64,000 bases of DNA from Candidatus Phyllobacterium onerii. Lineage in GTDB: Bacteria; Pseudomonadota; Alphaproteobacteria; Rhizobiales; Rhizobiaceae. Location of the stretch: assembly GCF_028331445.1 (NCBI RefSeq), contig NZ_JAQMHX010000008.1, forward strand, positions 1 to 64,000, given 5' to 3'. Shown in pieces: positions 8,165 to 16,600 of the stretch. Every line of letters begins with the position of its first letter. Positions within the stretch are counted from its first letter, which is position 1. The notes under the pieces were generated by a model that ran no database searches, was not told the origin of the DNA, and worked only from the letters and a program-made list of their open reading frames with translations. A program made the position numbers and the translations under genes.

Positions 8165-8219
8165 AAAATTGTAAGCCAATGTATCCGCGTTGCACCTGGA
8201 TACATTGGCCGACAATTTT
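8165..8219. promoter_or_regulatory. 55-nt double palindrome in divergent promoter region
   Basis: Inner arms CCAATGTATCC (8176-8186) and GGATACATTGG (8198-8208) are perfect over 11 bp around an 11-nt centre. Outer arms AAAATTGT (8165-8172) and ACAATTTT (8212-8219) are perfect over 8 bp. They are separated from the inner arms by 3 non-matching bases on each side. The element lies between a two-component operon and the divergent dipZ-like/msrA genes, so it is probably a regulator site, possibly of the adjacent response regulator. It could also fold as a strong hairpin in RNA. Confidence 0.7.
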
Positions 8220-8325
8220 GGCTGGTTGAGACACATGCGCGATACTTCGCCGGCGCCTTGTCTCCGGCAACGGCTGAACTTCGGCCGCTGCGCTTCGGCG
8301 CTCCTTTAACTATCCAAAGGATACG

Positions 8326-9633
8326 ATGATGACCCTTCCGGTTATTGCTTACCTTGCTGGTGTGCTGACGATCCTCAGCCCATGCATCCTGCCCGTCCTG
8401 CCATTCGTTTTTGCGCGTGCCGAACAGCCATTCGTCAAGAGTACGCTGCCGATGCTCGCAGGCATGGCGATCACTTTCGCTCTCGTCGCAACACTGGCGG
8501 CGGTCGGCGGCAGCTGGGCGGTTCATGCCAATGAATATGGCCGCTACGCTGCAATCGGGCTGCTTGCGATCTTCGGATTGACGCTTGTCTCGCCGCAGCT
8601 AGCAACAATTCTGACACGGCCCGTCGTTGCGTTGGCCAACAGGCTATTGAACGCGACGGGTGGACCACGCTCGGTGCCGACGGCTGGCAGTTCGCTGGTT
8701 CTGGGTGTTGCCACGGGTCTGCTGTGGGCGCCCTGCGCGGGACCGATCCTTGGTCTGGTTCTGACGGGAGCCGCGCTCCAGGGTGCGAATGTCCAGACAA
8801 CCTTGCTTCTGCTTGCCTATTCGACGGGTGCAGCAACTTCACTGGGCTTGGCACTGCTCATCGGTGGCCGCGTGTTCACGGCCATGAAACAATCGCTGGG
8901 TGCCGGTGAGTGGGTGCGCCGCGGACTCGGCGTTGCCGTACTTGCAGGTGTAGTCGCCATTGGTCTTGGCGCCGATACGGGTTTGCTTGCGCGGCTTTCA
9001 ACCGTCGGAACAAGCAAGATAGAACAGGCGCTGCTCGACGGATTGCATAGCAAGAAGCAGGCATCAACTAGTGCAGCGATCACAGCTGACGGTCCTCAGC
9101 TTGCGCTCAACGCCAGCGAAAAATTCCGAAGCGATCTGCCAGTTGAGGGCCAGTTTCCTTCGCTCGATGGAGCCGTCGAGTGGCTGAACTCGCCGCCGCT
9201 CACGACAGAGCAGCTTCGCGGCAAGGTCGTGCTGGTCGATTTCTGGACGTTCGCTTGTATCAACTGCATTCACACCGTTCCCTATGTTCGGGCTTGGGCT
9301 GAAAAGTACAAGGATCAGGGCTTGGTGGTGATTGGCGTGCACGCGCCGGAATTTGCCTTCGAACGCAAGATTGAAAACGTCAAAAAAGCCATAGACGAAT
9401 TCAAGATCGGCTATCCGGTTGCGATCGACAACAATTTTGCCATCTGGAAGGCATTCGACAACAGCTATTGGCCAGCCCACTACTTCATCGATGGAAAGGG
9501 CCAGATCAGGTATCACCATTTCGGTGAAGGCGACTATGAGGAATCCGAGAAGGTCATCCAGGATCTGCTCGCCGAGGCGAAAGGCCAACAGACGGCCAAG
9601 ACTGTGCCGGCTCCGATTGCAAAGCAGGGCTGA
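8326..9633 (+). CDS. DipZ-like CcdA-thioredoxin fusion protein
   Basis: 435 residues. The first about 215 form a CcdA/DsbD-beta type membrane domain with two half-repeats, each carrying a cysteine near a proline (SPCILPVLP near 20, WAPCAGPILG near 136). A periplasmic linker follows, then a TlpA-like thioredoxin domain from about 285 with the redox motif TFACINCIHT. Proteins of this design carry electrons from cytoplasmic thioredoxin across the membrane and deliver them to periplasmic disulfides or sulfoxides. Two ATG codons in tandem start the gene behind AAAGGA. It is followed by a small exported protein and msrA, and diverges from a two-component system across a large palindrome. Confidence 0.85.
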   Translation: MMTLPVIAYLAGVLTILSPCILPVLPFVFARAEQPFVKSTLPMLAGMAITFALVATLAAVGGSWAVHANEYGRYAAIGLLAIFGLTLVSPQLATILTRPVVALANRLLNATGGPRSVPTAGSSLVLGVATGLLWAPCAGPILGLVLTGAALQGANVQTTLLLLAYSTGAATSLGLALLIGGRVFTAMKQSLGAGEWVRRGLGVAVLAGVVAIGLGADTGLLARLSTVGTSKIEQALLDGLHSKKQASTSAAITADGPQLALNASEKFRSDLPVEGQFPSLDGAVEWLNSPPLTTEQLRGKVVLVDFWTFACINCIHTVPYVRAWAEKYKDQGLVVIGVHAPEFAFERKIENVKKAIDEFKIGYPVAIDNNFAIWKAFDNSYWPAHYFIDGKGQIRYHHFGEGDYEESEKVIQDLLAEAKGQQTAKTVPAPIAKQG

Positions 9634-9647
9634 CCGAAGATGGAAAT

Positions 9648-9670
9648 GCCTCGGGCGCCAGGCCCGAGGC
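9648..9670 (+). other. Intergenic hairpin after the dipZ-like gene
   Basis: Perfect 9-bp stem GCCTCGGGC (9648-9656) with GCCCGAGGC (9662-9670), 5-nt loop, 14 bases past the dipZ-like stop. No T-run follows and the next gene starts 23 bases later, so it is more likely a processing or partial-termination structure within an operon than a full terminator. Confidence 0.45.
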
Positions 9671-9693
9671 CAAAACCTTTAAGGAGACATATC

Positions 9694-9879
9694 ATGCGAT
9701 TTGCCATTTTATCCCTGATCGGCATGGCAGTGCTGATTTCGCCATGCGTCTACGACACCGACCCTCGAGAACCGTCGCCTCTGGCCGCATTGATTACGCA
9801 GGGCGATCCCCAACTTGCGGCTGCCGGGATTGACTTCTCGAGCCGCAATCCCGACATCTCTACCGAAACAATGCAGTGA
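9694..9879 (+). CDS. Small exported protein of unknown function
   Basis: A 61-residue gene with a good ribosome site (AAGGAG, eight bases before the ATG). The product starts with a signal or anchor segment (MRFAILSLIGMAVLISPCV) followed by a short polar tail rich in Asp, Pro and Ser. No lipobox fits well around Cys17. I do not recognise a family. Its position between a periplasmic electron-transfer protein and methionine sulfoxide reductase suggests a role in the same stress response. The ribosome site and signal sequence are the main evidence that it is real. Confidence 0.5.
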   Translation: MRFAILSLIGMAVLISPCVYDTDPREPSPLAALITQGDPQLAAAGIDFSSRNPDISTETMQ

Positions 9880-9941
9880 CAGAGTGTGCCCCAAAGGCAT
9901 AAGGTGCTGCAAATTCCATCACAACGAATGGAGGACATCCA

Positions 9942-10451
9942 ATGACACAAGAACGGGCAGTGTTGGCCGGCGGTTGTTTCTGGGGGATGCAAGACCTCTT
10001 CCGGCGCTACGACGGTGTGATCTCGACACGTGTCGGCTACTCGGGCGGCGACGTGCCGAATGCGACCTACCGCAACCACGGAACACACGCGGAGGCCATC
10101 GAGATCGTCTTTGATCCCGACCGGATCAGCTACCGGCAAATTCTCGAGTTCTTTTTTCAGATCCACGATCCAAGCACGCGTAACCGCCAAGGTAACGACG
10201 TTGGAGTGAGCTATCGTTCGGCGATCTTCTATACGTCCGAAGAGCAGGAGCGGATTGCAAAAGACACCATTGAGGATGTCGACGCTTCCGGCCTGTGGCC
10301 TGCCAAGGTGGTGACGGAAGTTGCGCCTGCCGGAGATTTCTGGGAAGCCGAGCCCGAGCATCAGGATTATCTCGAGCGCATTCCAAACGGCTATACGTGC
10401 CACTTCATCCGGCCTGGCTGGAAACTTCCGGTTCGAGAAAAGATAGCCTGA
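9942..10451 (+). CDS. msrA: Peptide methionine-S-sulfoxide reductase MsrA
   Basis: 169 residues of a classical MsrA, which reduces the S-epimer of methionine sulfoxide in proteins and free amino acids. The catalytic cysteine is in the signature GGCFWG at residues 10-15. GYSGG and the [11 protein letters not shown] segment follow the family pattern, and EPEHQDYLE is present towards the C-terminus. Only one other cysteine (in YTCHFI) is visible, which may act as the resolving residue. There is no export signal, so it acts in the cytoplasm. It is probably transcribed with the dipZ-like gene and ends in a strong terminator. Confidence 0.93.
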   Translation: MTQERAVLAGGCFWGMQDLFRRYDGVISTRVGYSGGDVPNATYRNHGTHAEAIEIVFDPDRISYRQILEFFFQIHDPSTRNRQGNDVGVSYRSAIFYTSEEQERIAKDTIEDVDASGLWPAKVVTEVAPAGDFWEAEPEHQDYLERIPNGYTCHFIRPGWKLPVREKIA

Positions 10452-10470
10452 ACCATTGCGAGCAACAAAC

Positions 10471-10498
10471 AAAGGCCGGTGTTCGCACCGGCCTTTTT
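10471..10498 (+). terminator. Intrinsic terminator after msrA
   Basis: Perfect 11-bp stem AAAGGCCGGTG (10471-10481) with CACCGGCCTTT (10486-10496), TTCG tetraloop, followed by T residues to 10498. It is 20 bases past the msrA stop and separates this operon from the siderophore island. Confidence 0.88.
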
Positions 10499-10533
10499 CA
10501 TGAGCCGACGCTTCGACGACGAAATTAAATATT

Positions 10534-10548
10534 GACTGAGTTAGTCAT
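10534..10548. promoter_or_regulatory. RirA-type iron box upstream of the esterase
   Basis: TGACTGAGTTAGTCA matches the TGA-N9-TCA consensus of rhizobial IRO boxes bound by the iron regulator RirA, with arms extended to TGACT/AGTCA. It is 74 bases upstream of the chosen esterase start and likely overlaps the promoter of the esterase-vbsP operon. Confidence 0.65.
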
Positions 10549-10621
10549 GTTTTATAACTCACACGGTGAGGGCTGCAAGTACCAGAGCAGACCTGCACCG
10601 AAATCCCACAGCGATGGATCT

Positions 10622-11509
10622 ATGCAAGCATTTCCGAATTCATCGCCCGCCCTGGTCGGGCACACAACATTTCACGATGTGATTTCCGATCGAAATGGCG
10701 CGGTCTACCGGATATTTGTCTATCGCCCGCCCGGCGATGCACCTGAGCAGGGCTGGCCGGTGCTTTACATGACGGACGGCAATGCGGTGATCGGCACGGC
10801 AGTCGACGTCATGCGGGCGCAGGCGAGCTATCCGAGCGGTACCAATGTCGGATATGGGGTCGTCGTGACCATCGGTTACCCCCTCGACGCTGCATATGAT
10901 CCCCTGCGTCGCTCCTGGGATCTGAGCCCGCCACCCGGTCAGACCTATCCGCCATTCTACGAAAACAGCCCGGTGGTGAAAACCGGCGGCGCCGATGGAT
11001 TCCTGGAGTTTATCGAGGAACAGATAAAGCCGGTCGTCGAGGCAACGCATCCGATTGACCGGAGCCGTCAAGCGCTATTCGGCCATTCCTTTGGCGGCCT
11101 CTTCGTGCTCTACAGCCTGTTCACCCGGCCTTCGGCCTTTACGACCTGGATCGCCGCCAGTCCGTCGATCTATTGGGAAGGTCGTGCCATCGATCAATTT
11201 TATCCATCGTTTGCCGCCGCTCCGAAGACGAGGGAGAACGCAAGGCTCTTCCTCTCCTGCGGCGAGTATGAAACCGACAAACTGGCGCCGTTTCAGCTTG
11301 GTGCGGCCGACGAGGCGGAGAGGCTTGAGCAGAAGAAAGTCACGCTGAACGATGTGAGTGCCATGGAACTGATGGAGCGGCTGAACAGCCTGCCAGGTCG
11401 GCCAATACGGGCGCAATTTGAAATCCATCCCGGTGAGAATCACATGTCGCTGCTGCCGGTTGCCGTCAATCGTGCGATCCAGAATGCATTCACCGTCAGA
11501 ACACTGTGA
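10622..11509 (+). CDS. IroE/Fes-like siderophore esterase
   Basis: 295 residues from the ATG at 10622. Alternative starts at 10547 (ATG) or 10532 (TTG) fall on or before the iron box and are less likely. It is a serine hydrolase of the esterase-D/IroE fold: the nucleophile lies in LFGHSFGGLFVLYSLF, with the catalytic His in IHPGENHMSLLP near the end. IroE-type enzymes hydrolyse the ester backbone of cyclic siderophores such as enterobactin, either to linearise them or to release iron. No convincing signal peptide is seen, so cytoplasmic action on imported ferri-siderophore is likely. The stop codon overlaps the start of the phosphopantetheinyl transferase gene, so the two form an operon. Confidence 0.75.
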   Translation: MQAFPNSSPALVGHTTFHDVISDRNGAVYRIFVYRPPGDAPEQGWPVLYMTDGNAVIGTAVDVMRAQASYPSGTNVGYGVVVTIGYPLDAAYDPLRRSWDLSPPPGQTYPPFYENSPVVKTGGADGFLEFIEEQIKPVVEATHPIDRSRQALFGHSFGGLFVLYSLFTRPSAFTTWIAASPSIYWEGRAIDQFYPSFAAAPKTRENARLFLSCGEYETDKLAPFQLGAADEAERLEQKKVTLNDVSAMELMERLNSLPGRPIRAQFEIHPGENHMSLLPVAVNRAIQNAFTVRTL

Positions 11510-12273
11510 TGATGACGCTGCCGTGCGATCCGCTGTCGGACTTGCCAGGTGTTCCAATCCCGCAGGTCGACCAAGGGGGATCCGGCGTCGATATCTGGTG
11601 GTGGTCCTACGGACCCGGCACGGACTGGAATACAATAAGTCTTGCATTGGTCACCGACGAACGGGCGCGAGCTGCGAACTTCCATTTTGAAAAAGATGCG
11701 CGAGCGTTTATGGCGGGGCGCTACTTGCAGCGGTCGGTCCTCTCGTTTTATACGGCCGTGCCAATTGCCGATCTGGACATCGTCGCCGGACTGCACGGCA
11801 AGCCAGCTCTCGCCGGACAGTCCGACGGAATTGCCTTCAATCTGTCCAACACGGAAGGGTTCGCGGCCTTCGCGATTAGCCGGGACGCTAAGGTTCTGGG
11901 TATCGACGTCGAAGCCCTCACCACGGCGATTGAACCCGAGACAGCTTCATTGTTCTGCTCGGCGGCAGAGTCCGAGATGCTCTCGGTGCTGCGCGGCCCG
12001 GCGCGTCAAGCGCGCCTTCTGAGCTATTGGACCTTGAAAGAGAGTTACCTCAAGGCGACGGGCACCGGCCTGACTGCAACGCCGGTACGACTGAACATCC
12101 GGCTGGATCGCAGGATGAACGCTATTCGCATGGATAAGGTGCCGAGCGGCGATGACGTCTTGTGGCATCACCGCCTTTTTCTCGCACCTTCCGGTCATTT
12201 GATTGCTGTTTCAGCACAGTCGGGGGGAGAGGAATTGCTCTTTCGTCAACGGGAATTGGCCAATCTTGTCTAA
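11509..12273 (+). CDS. vbsP: 4'-Phosphopantetheinyl transferase, siderophore type
   Basis: 254 residues (start at 11509, overlapping the previous stop by one base; 11512 is equally possible). It belongs to the Sfp type: ALAGQSDGIAFNLSNTEG precedes the metal-binding VLGIDVEAL, and WTLKESYLKATGTGL holds the coenzyme A/metal Glu and Lys residues. It would attach the phosphopantetheine arm to Ser1015 of the NRPS encoded nearby and so switch the assembly line on. The name follows the vicibactin clusters, where a transferase of this kind is called VbsP. It overlaps tail-to-tail by four bases with the hydroxylase gene. Confidence 0.85.
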   Translation: MMTLPCDPLSDLPGVPIPQVDQGGSGVDIWWWSYGPGTDWNTISLALVTDERARAANFHFEKDARAFMAGRYLQRSVLSFYTAVPIADLDIVAGLHGKPALAGQSDGIAFNLSNTEGFAAFAISRDAKVLGIDVEALTTAIEPETASLFCSAAESEMLSVLRGPARQARLLSYWTLKESYLKATGTGLTATPVRLNIRLDRRMNAIRMDKVPSGDDVLWHHRLFLAPSGHLIAVSAQSGGEELLFRQRELANLV

Positions 12274-13616
12274 TAGTCAACGGCGATGTTCTGATCCAAA
12301 GCGCCGTGTGCGCTGGACAGCCAGTTCACCTGCGAGTCGTGCGGTTCCAGATCGAAGTGCGACCGGCCCAAAAGCGAGTTTATGATGTGCGCGCTGCGCC
12401 ATGCCATGAGGCTCAACTGCGAGTCGGCAATCCCGTGACTGTACCGCCCGGCATTCTGAGCAAAAATCCGGCTCTGTTTCGGGCCGTTCCAGTTGAGACA
12501 GTATTTGTCGTCCAAAACGGGGCGATTGTGACGGTCGAACTGAATGCGATCCAACAAACCGGCAAACGCGTCGGAAAGCCTGAATTGATATCCCGTTGCC
12601 AGGACAATGGCGTCGGCATGGGCAACCTCTACGCCACCATCGAAACGATTGCGCACGATCAAGCGATAGCCATCCTTGTCGCTTTCCGCCTGGATGACAT
12701 CGCGGTTGGGCGAAAGTCTTGCCTCGACGTTCCGATTTTCCAAATAACGCATGCTGTAAAGTCGCCGGTAAATGGCGTTGATCGTCGAAATGGACAGCCC
12801 GTCACTCGTCAGGATCGAAGCTTTCAGTGCGTCCAGTTTCTGGTCGCTGTTGAGATTGAGATAGGCGTAGACATATTCCGGCGAGAAGACCTGATTGGAA
12901 AACGCCGTATCGTTGATCGGCTCGAAGTTGTGGCGGCGGCTGAACCAGTTGAGTTCCTTCAGCGTCGACTTCGAGTTCAGCAACGCTTCCACGACTTCCC
13001 CGCCGCTCTGCCCACCCCCAATGACTGCGATGCGCGATGCATTGAGGCCAGGCAGGCGGTGCCTTGCCTCCGAATTGTGGAAGCATCTTTCACCGAGGAA
13101 CGGCGTCGCCCAGGACGGTACGGATGGTGTAGTACCTGTACCGAGCACGAGATTTCTGGCGGTTACTGCACCGCTATCCAACCGGACGAGAAATTTGTCG
13201 TTGTCGAATTTAACTTCGCGTACGGTGGAGTTAAAACTGAGGCTCTTTAGCTGGCTAGCTACCCACTCGAGATACCGGGCAAACTCGCGACGCGGCACCG
13301 CATCGTAGTGGGCGTTGAGGAAGGCATAGAGCCGCTTATGCGCGACAAGGTAGGAAATGAACGACCATGGGCTGGTCGGCATGACTGGCGTGACGAGGTC
13401 TTTCAGATAGGAAGATTGCAGTTCGACATCCGGCAGCATCATGCCCGGATGCCAATCGAAGCTTGCCCGGCTTTCGTAAAAATGCGCCCTGACATTCCCG
13501 ACGCCATCGAGCAGCGATGCCAGGCTGAGATTCGAAGGTCCGATACCGATACCGGCCACATCCAGGGTATCGCTTGCGGGACTGGTCCGATCATTGTTTG
13601 CAAACATCGCAGTCAT
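12270..13616 (-). CDS. vbsO: L-ornithine/L-lysine N-monooxygenase
   Basis: 448 residues of the flavin-dependent N-hydroxylating monooxygenase family (PvdA/IucD/VbsO). It has an FAD motif GIGIGPSNLSLASLL near the N-terminus, the substrate-loop region FDWHPGMMLPDVELQ, an NADPH motif IAVIGGGQSGGE near the middle, and ATGYQFRLSDAF late. It hydroxylates the side-chain amine of ornithine (or lysine), the first committed step of hydroxamate siderophores. The ATG at 13616 is chosen because AAAGGA lies seven bases upstream; a frame start ten codons earlier lacks such a site. It is the last gene of an operon with MbtH and the NRPS. Ornithine is inferred from the vbs-like context. Confidence 0.85.
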   Translation of the reverse strand: MTAMFANNDRTSPASDTLDVAGIGIGPSNLSLASLLDGVGNVRAHFYESRASFDWHPGMMLPDVELQSSYLKDLVTPVMPTSPWSFISYLVAHKRLYAFLNAHYDAVPRREFARYLEWVASQLKSLSFNSTVREVKFDNDKFLVRLDSGAVTARNLVLGTGTTPSVPSWATPFLGERCFHNSEARHRLPGLNASRIAVIGGGQSGGEVVEALLNSKSTLKELNWFSRRHNFEPINDTAFSNQVFSPEYVYAYLNLNSDQKLDALKASILTSDGLSISTINAIYRRLYSMRYLENRNVEARLSPNRDVIQAESDKDGYRLIVRNRFDGGVEVAHADAIVLATGYQFRLSDAFAGLLDRIQFDRHNRPVLDDKYCLNWNGPKQSRIFAQNAGRYSHGIADSQLSLMAWRSAHIINSLLGRSHFDLEPHDSQVNWLSSAHGALDQNIAVDY

Positions 13617-13642
13617 CAGAATTCCTTTCGGTGACGCGTTGG

Positions 13643-16600
13643 TCAAAGAGCTTCATTCAGCCGGTGTGCCAGCCGGCTGTGAAACGCCTGCGAGCCGATC
13701 ACGTGCAGATGGTTGGTGCCGGAGATGATTTCCGCGGGGTTGGCTCGAGGGGAATAGCGGCGCCAGTCGATGAGGTTGAGGCCCCGGTTCAGACTGTCGT
13801 CGGCCGCCCAGGAGTGGATGGGTACATTGTAAGGCTGCAAATGATGACGCCGGAAAATCAGTGCGTTGTCGATCAGGATCCAGAACGTGTGCTCCCGACT
13901 GCTGATATCGGGACCATCGGTTGGCAGTTCATCCTTTTCGTCGCCGACAAAACGCAGGAACTGGTCATAGGTATCGGCGTCCATGACACCAAGGAGCCGG
14001 TCCCATTCCGCGCGCATCGCGGTCTGTGCTAGCCACGCCTGCACCATCTGGTGCAACTGGTCGCGCTCACCCGGCTTGAATCGGGGCGTCGAGCCAATGG
14101 CGAATTCAGTTCCAAGGTCGCAAACGTCAACCATGGTGATCAGACGCAGATCGATCTCGTCGCCGAGCCTGCGCGCCGCCTCATAGGCCAGCAATCCGCC
14201 CCACGACCAGCCGAGGAAATAGCAGGGCTGGCCTTTGCTGTGGGTCCTGATGTAGTCGACATAGCTCTCGATGATCTCATCGACCGAGGCACCGATCTGC
14301 TTCTGCTCGGAGAGCGAATAGCAGATGAAGCCGGTCGCCGGCTGGTCCGCTCCGAGATAGTCGACCAGCTTGACATATTCGCGCGTGCTGACCAGCAGAC
14401 CGGGGAAGCAATAGAGCATGGGCTTTGTGCCCGAGGCTCGCAGCACAATCACCTCGCTTCCGGCCTGATCGTTGCCCGCTTCAATAACTTTGGCGAAGGA
14501 GCGGATTGTCGGATTGTTGAAGAGATCGGCTATTGTGGTGCGGTTCTGCGGCTTGCGCTGACGCAACGCGGAAAGAATCCGGATGGCGCCCAGCGAATTG
14601 CCACCGATGGCAAAGAAATTGTCCTCGACGCTGATTGGGCTGATATTCAGGATCTGTTGCCAGATATCGAGAACTTCTGCTTCCACTGCGTTTTGAGGCT
14701 CGATGATCGTTCGCTTTAGGGGTGTCGGCGCGGGCAGTGCGAAGCGATCGAGTTTGCTGTTCGGATTGATCGGCATGCTCGTGAGCGGAACGATCGCAGA
14801 GGGAACCATATAGGCGGGAAGGGCACGCTCGAGCGCCGAATGAATATCGGCGATATTCAGTTCGCGACCCTGTTTTGGCACCACATAGGCGACGAGCATC
14901 TTCTGCTTGGTCGCATCGTCATCGCGCAGAACGACGAGCGCTTCGCCAACGCCATCCTGTTGTAGCAGTGCAGCTTCGATCTCGCCGAGTTCGATGCGAT
15001 AGCCCCGCAATTTCACCTGATGATCGACGCGGCCAACAAATTCCACCGTACCATCCTCACGCCAGCGAGTAAGATCGCCGGAACGATAAAGGCGCCCGCC
15101 TTCCTTCGAAAACGGGTCGGGAATGAAGCGGTCGGCGGTAATGTCGGGCTTGCCGATGTAACCACGGGCCATGCCTTCGCCCGCGATATAAAGTTCACCG
15201 GTCACTCCGATAGGGCAGGGGTTCAAATCGGGATCAAGCACATAGACGCGGCGATTGCCAACCGCGCGACCAATCGGCGCGTAAGTCCCTTCGAACTTCT
15301 GACCAGCCCGCACTTTCCAGACCATCGGCGTCATGATGGTTTCGGTGGGGCCATAGCCGTTGATCAGCCATTCCGACTTCAACGCTTTCGACAAAAGATC
15401 GAAAGTCTGCTGGGCGAGACCCTCGCCGCCGAATGAATAGAGCCGCATCGGGGGCGCGCTGTCGGTGAGATCAGCCCATTCGGCCAGCTGCTGGAGGTAG
15501 GTCGTCGGAATGCTGGCATTGTTGGCGCCGTGCTTGCGCATAGCTGTCAACGTTTCTTCCGGTGTCCAGAGTGGCTGATCGGGAAGGATAATACTGCCGC
15601 CCTCCATAAGCGGATTCATCCATCGTTCGTGCCCGCCATCGGAACTGAAGGGCAGAAATGGCAATTCGCGCGATACCTCGCTCATGCCATAAACACGGGA
15701 CGTATTCTGCATGTGGTGGGTCAGGGGACCGTGTTCGACGGCCACTCCCTTTGGAAGTCCGGTCGAACCGGACGTATACATGATATAGGCGAGCTGGTTC
15801 TTGTGAACATGCACATCAGGGGCTGTGTCGGGTTCCTGGCCGAGGTCAAGTTTGTCCAGCTCCAGAATGATGGCATCAAGTCCATCAGGAATGCGATCGA
15901 TCAGCCAGCTATTGGTCAGGATTACCTTTACCCTACCATCGTGCAGGATATGGTGATTGCGTGTTGTCGGGTGATCAGGTTCGACCGGAATATACGCACC
16001 GCCTGCCTTCAGTGTCGCGAGTATGCCGACAATGGCCTCCGGCGAGCGCTTTACGGCGATCGCAACGCTTATGTCAGCACCAACACCGAGCTTGATCAAA
16101 CGATGTGCAAGTCGATTTGCGCTCTGGTCTAATCTGGCGTGACTCCAGACTTCGTGGGCATAGATGATGGCTGTCTTGTCCGGCGTGCGTGCCGCATGCG
16201 CGGAGATGTGTTCATGCACGGGGCGATCGTCATTGACGCCCTCATCCTCAGAGGGAGCGGACAGAATGTCGAGTTCGTCCTCGCCGATGAACTGGATATC
16301 CTTGATCCGGAGGTCCGTCCCACCGATGGCTTGGGCCAGGATTCGGCCGAAATGGGCAGAGGCCCGCTCGATCAAGCCCGGTTCGTAGATATCCTCCGCA
16401 TAGTCGAACAGCGCATCCAGCCCACCTGATTCATTAGGTGAAATGAGGAGCGCAAGCTCGATGTCGGAACGAGGGGCGAGGGTGGCCGATGTCCCCGGCG
16501 CGAGATCGGAGCGTATGCGGGGTTCACGGAACTCGAACAGCGATTTGACTATCGCATCCTGCTCCCGCTCCTCGTGTGTCTGGATTTCCTGCACCAACCG

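Noticed and set aside
12162-13250. A 362-codon plus-strand frame opposite the hydroxylase gene
   Set aside because: The minus strand clearly encodes an FAD monooxygenase; the antisense product has no family features and overlaps vbsP out of frame.
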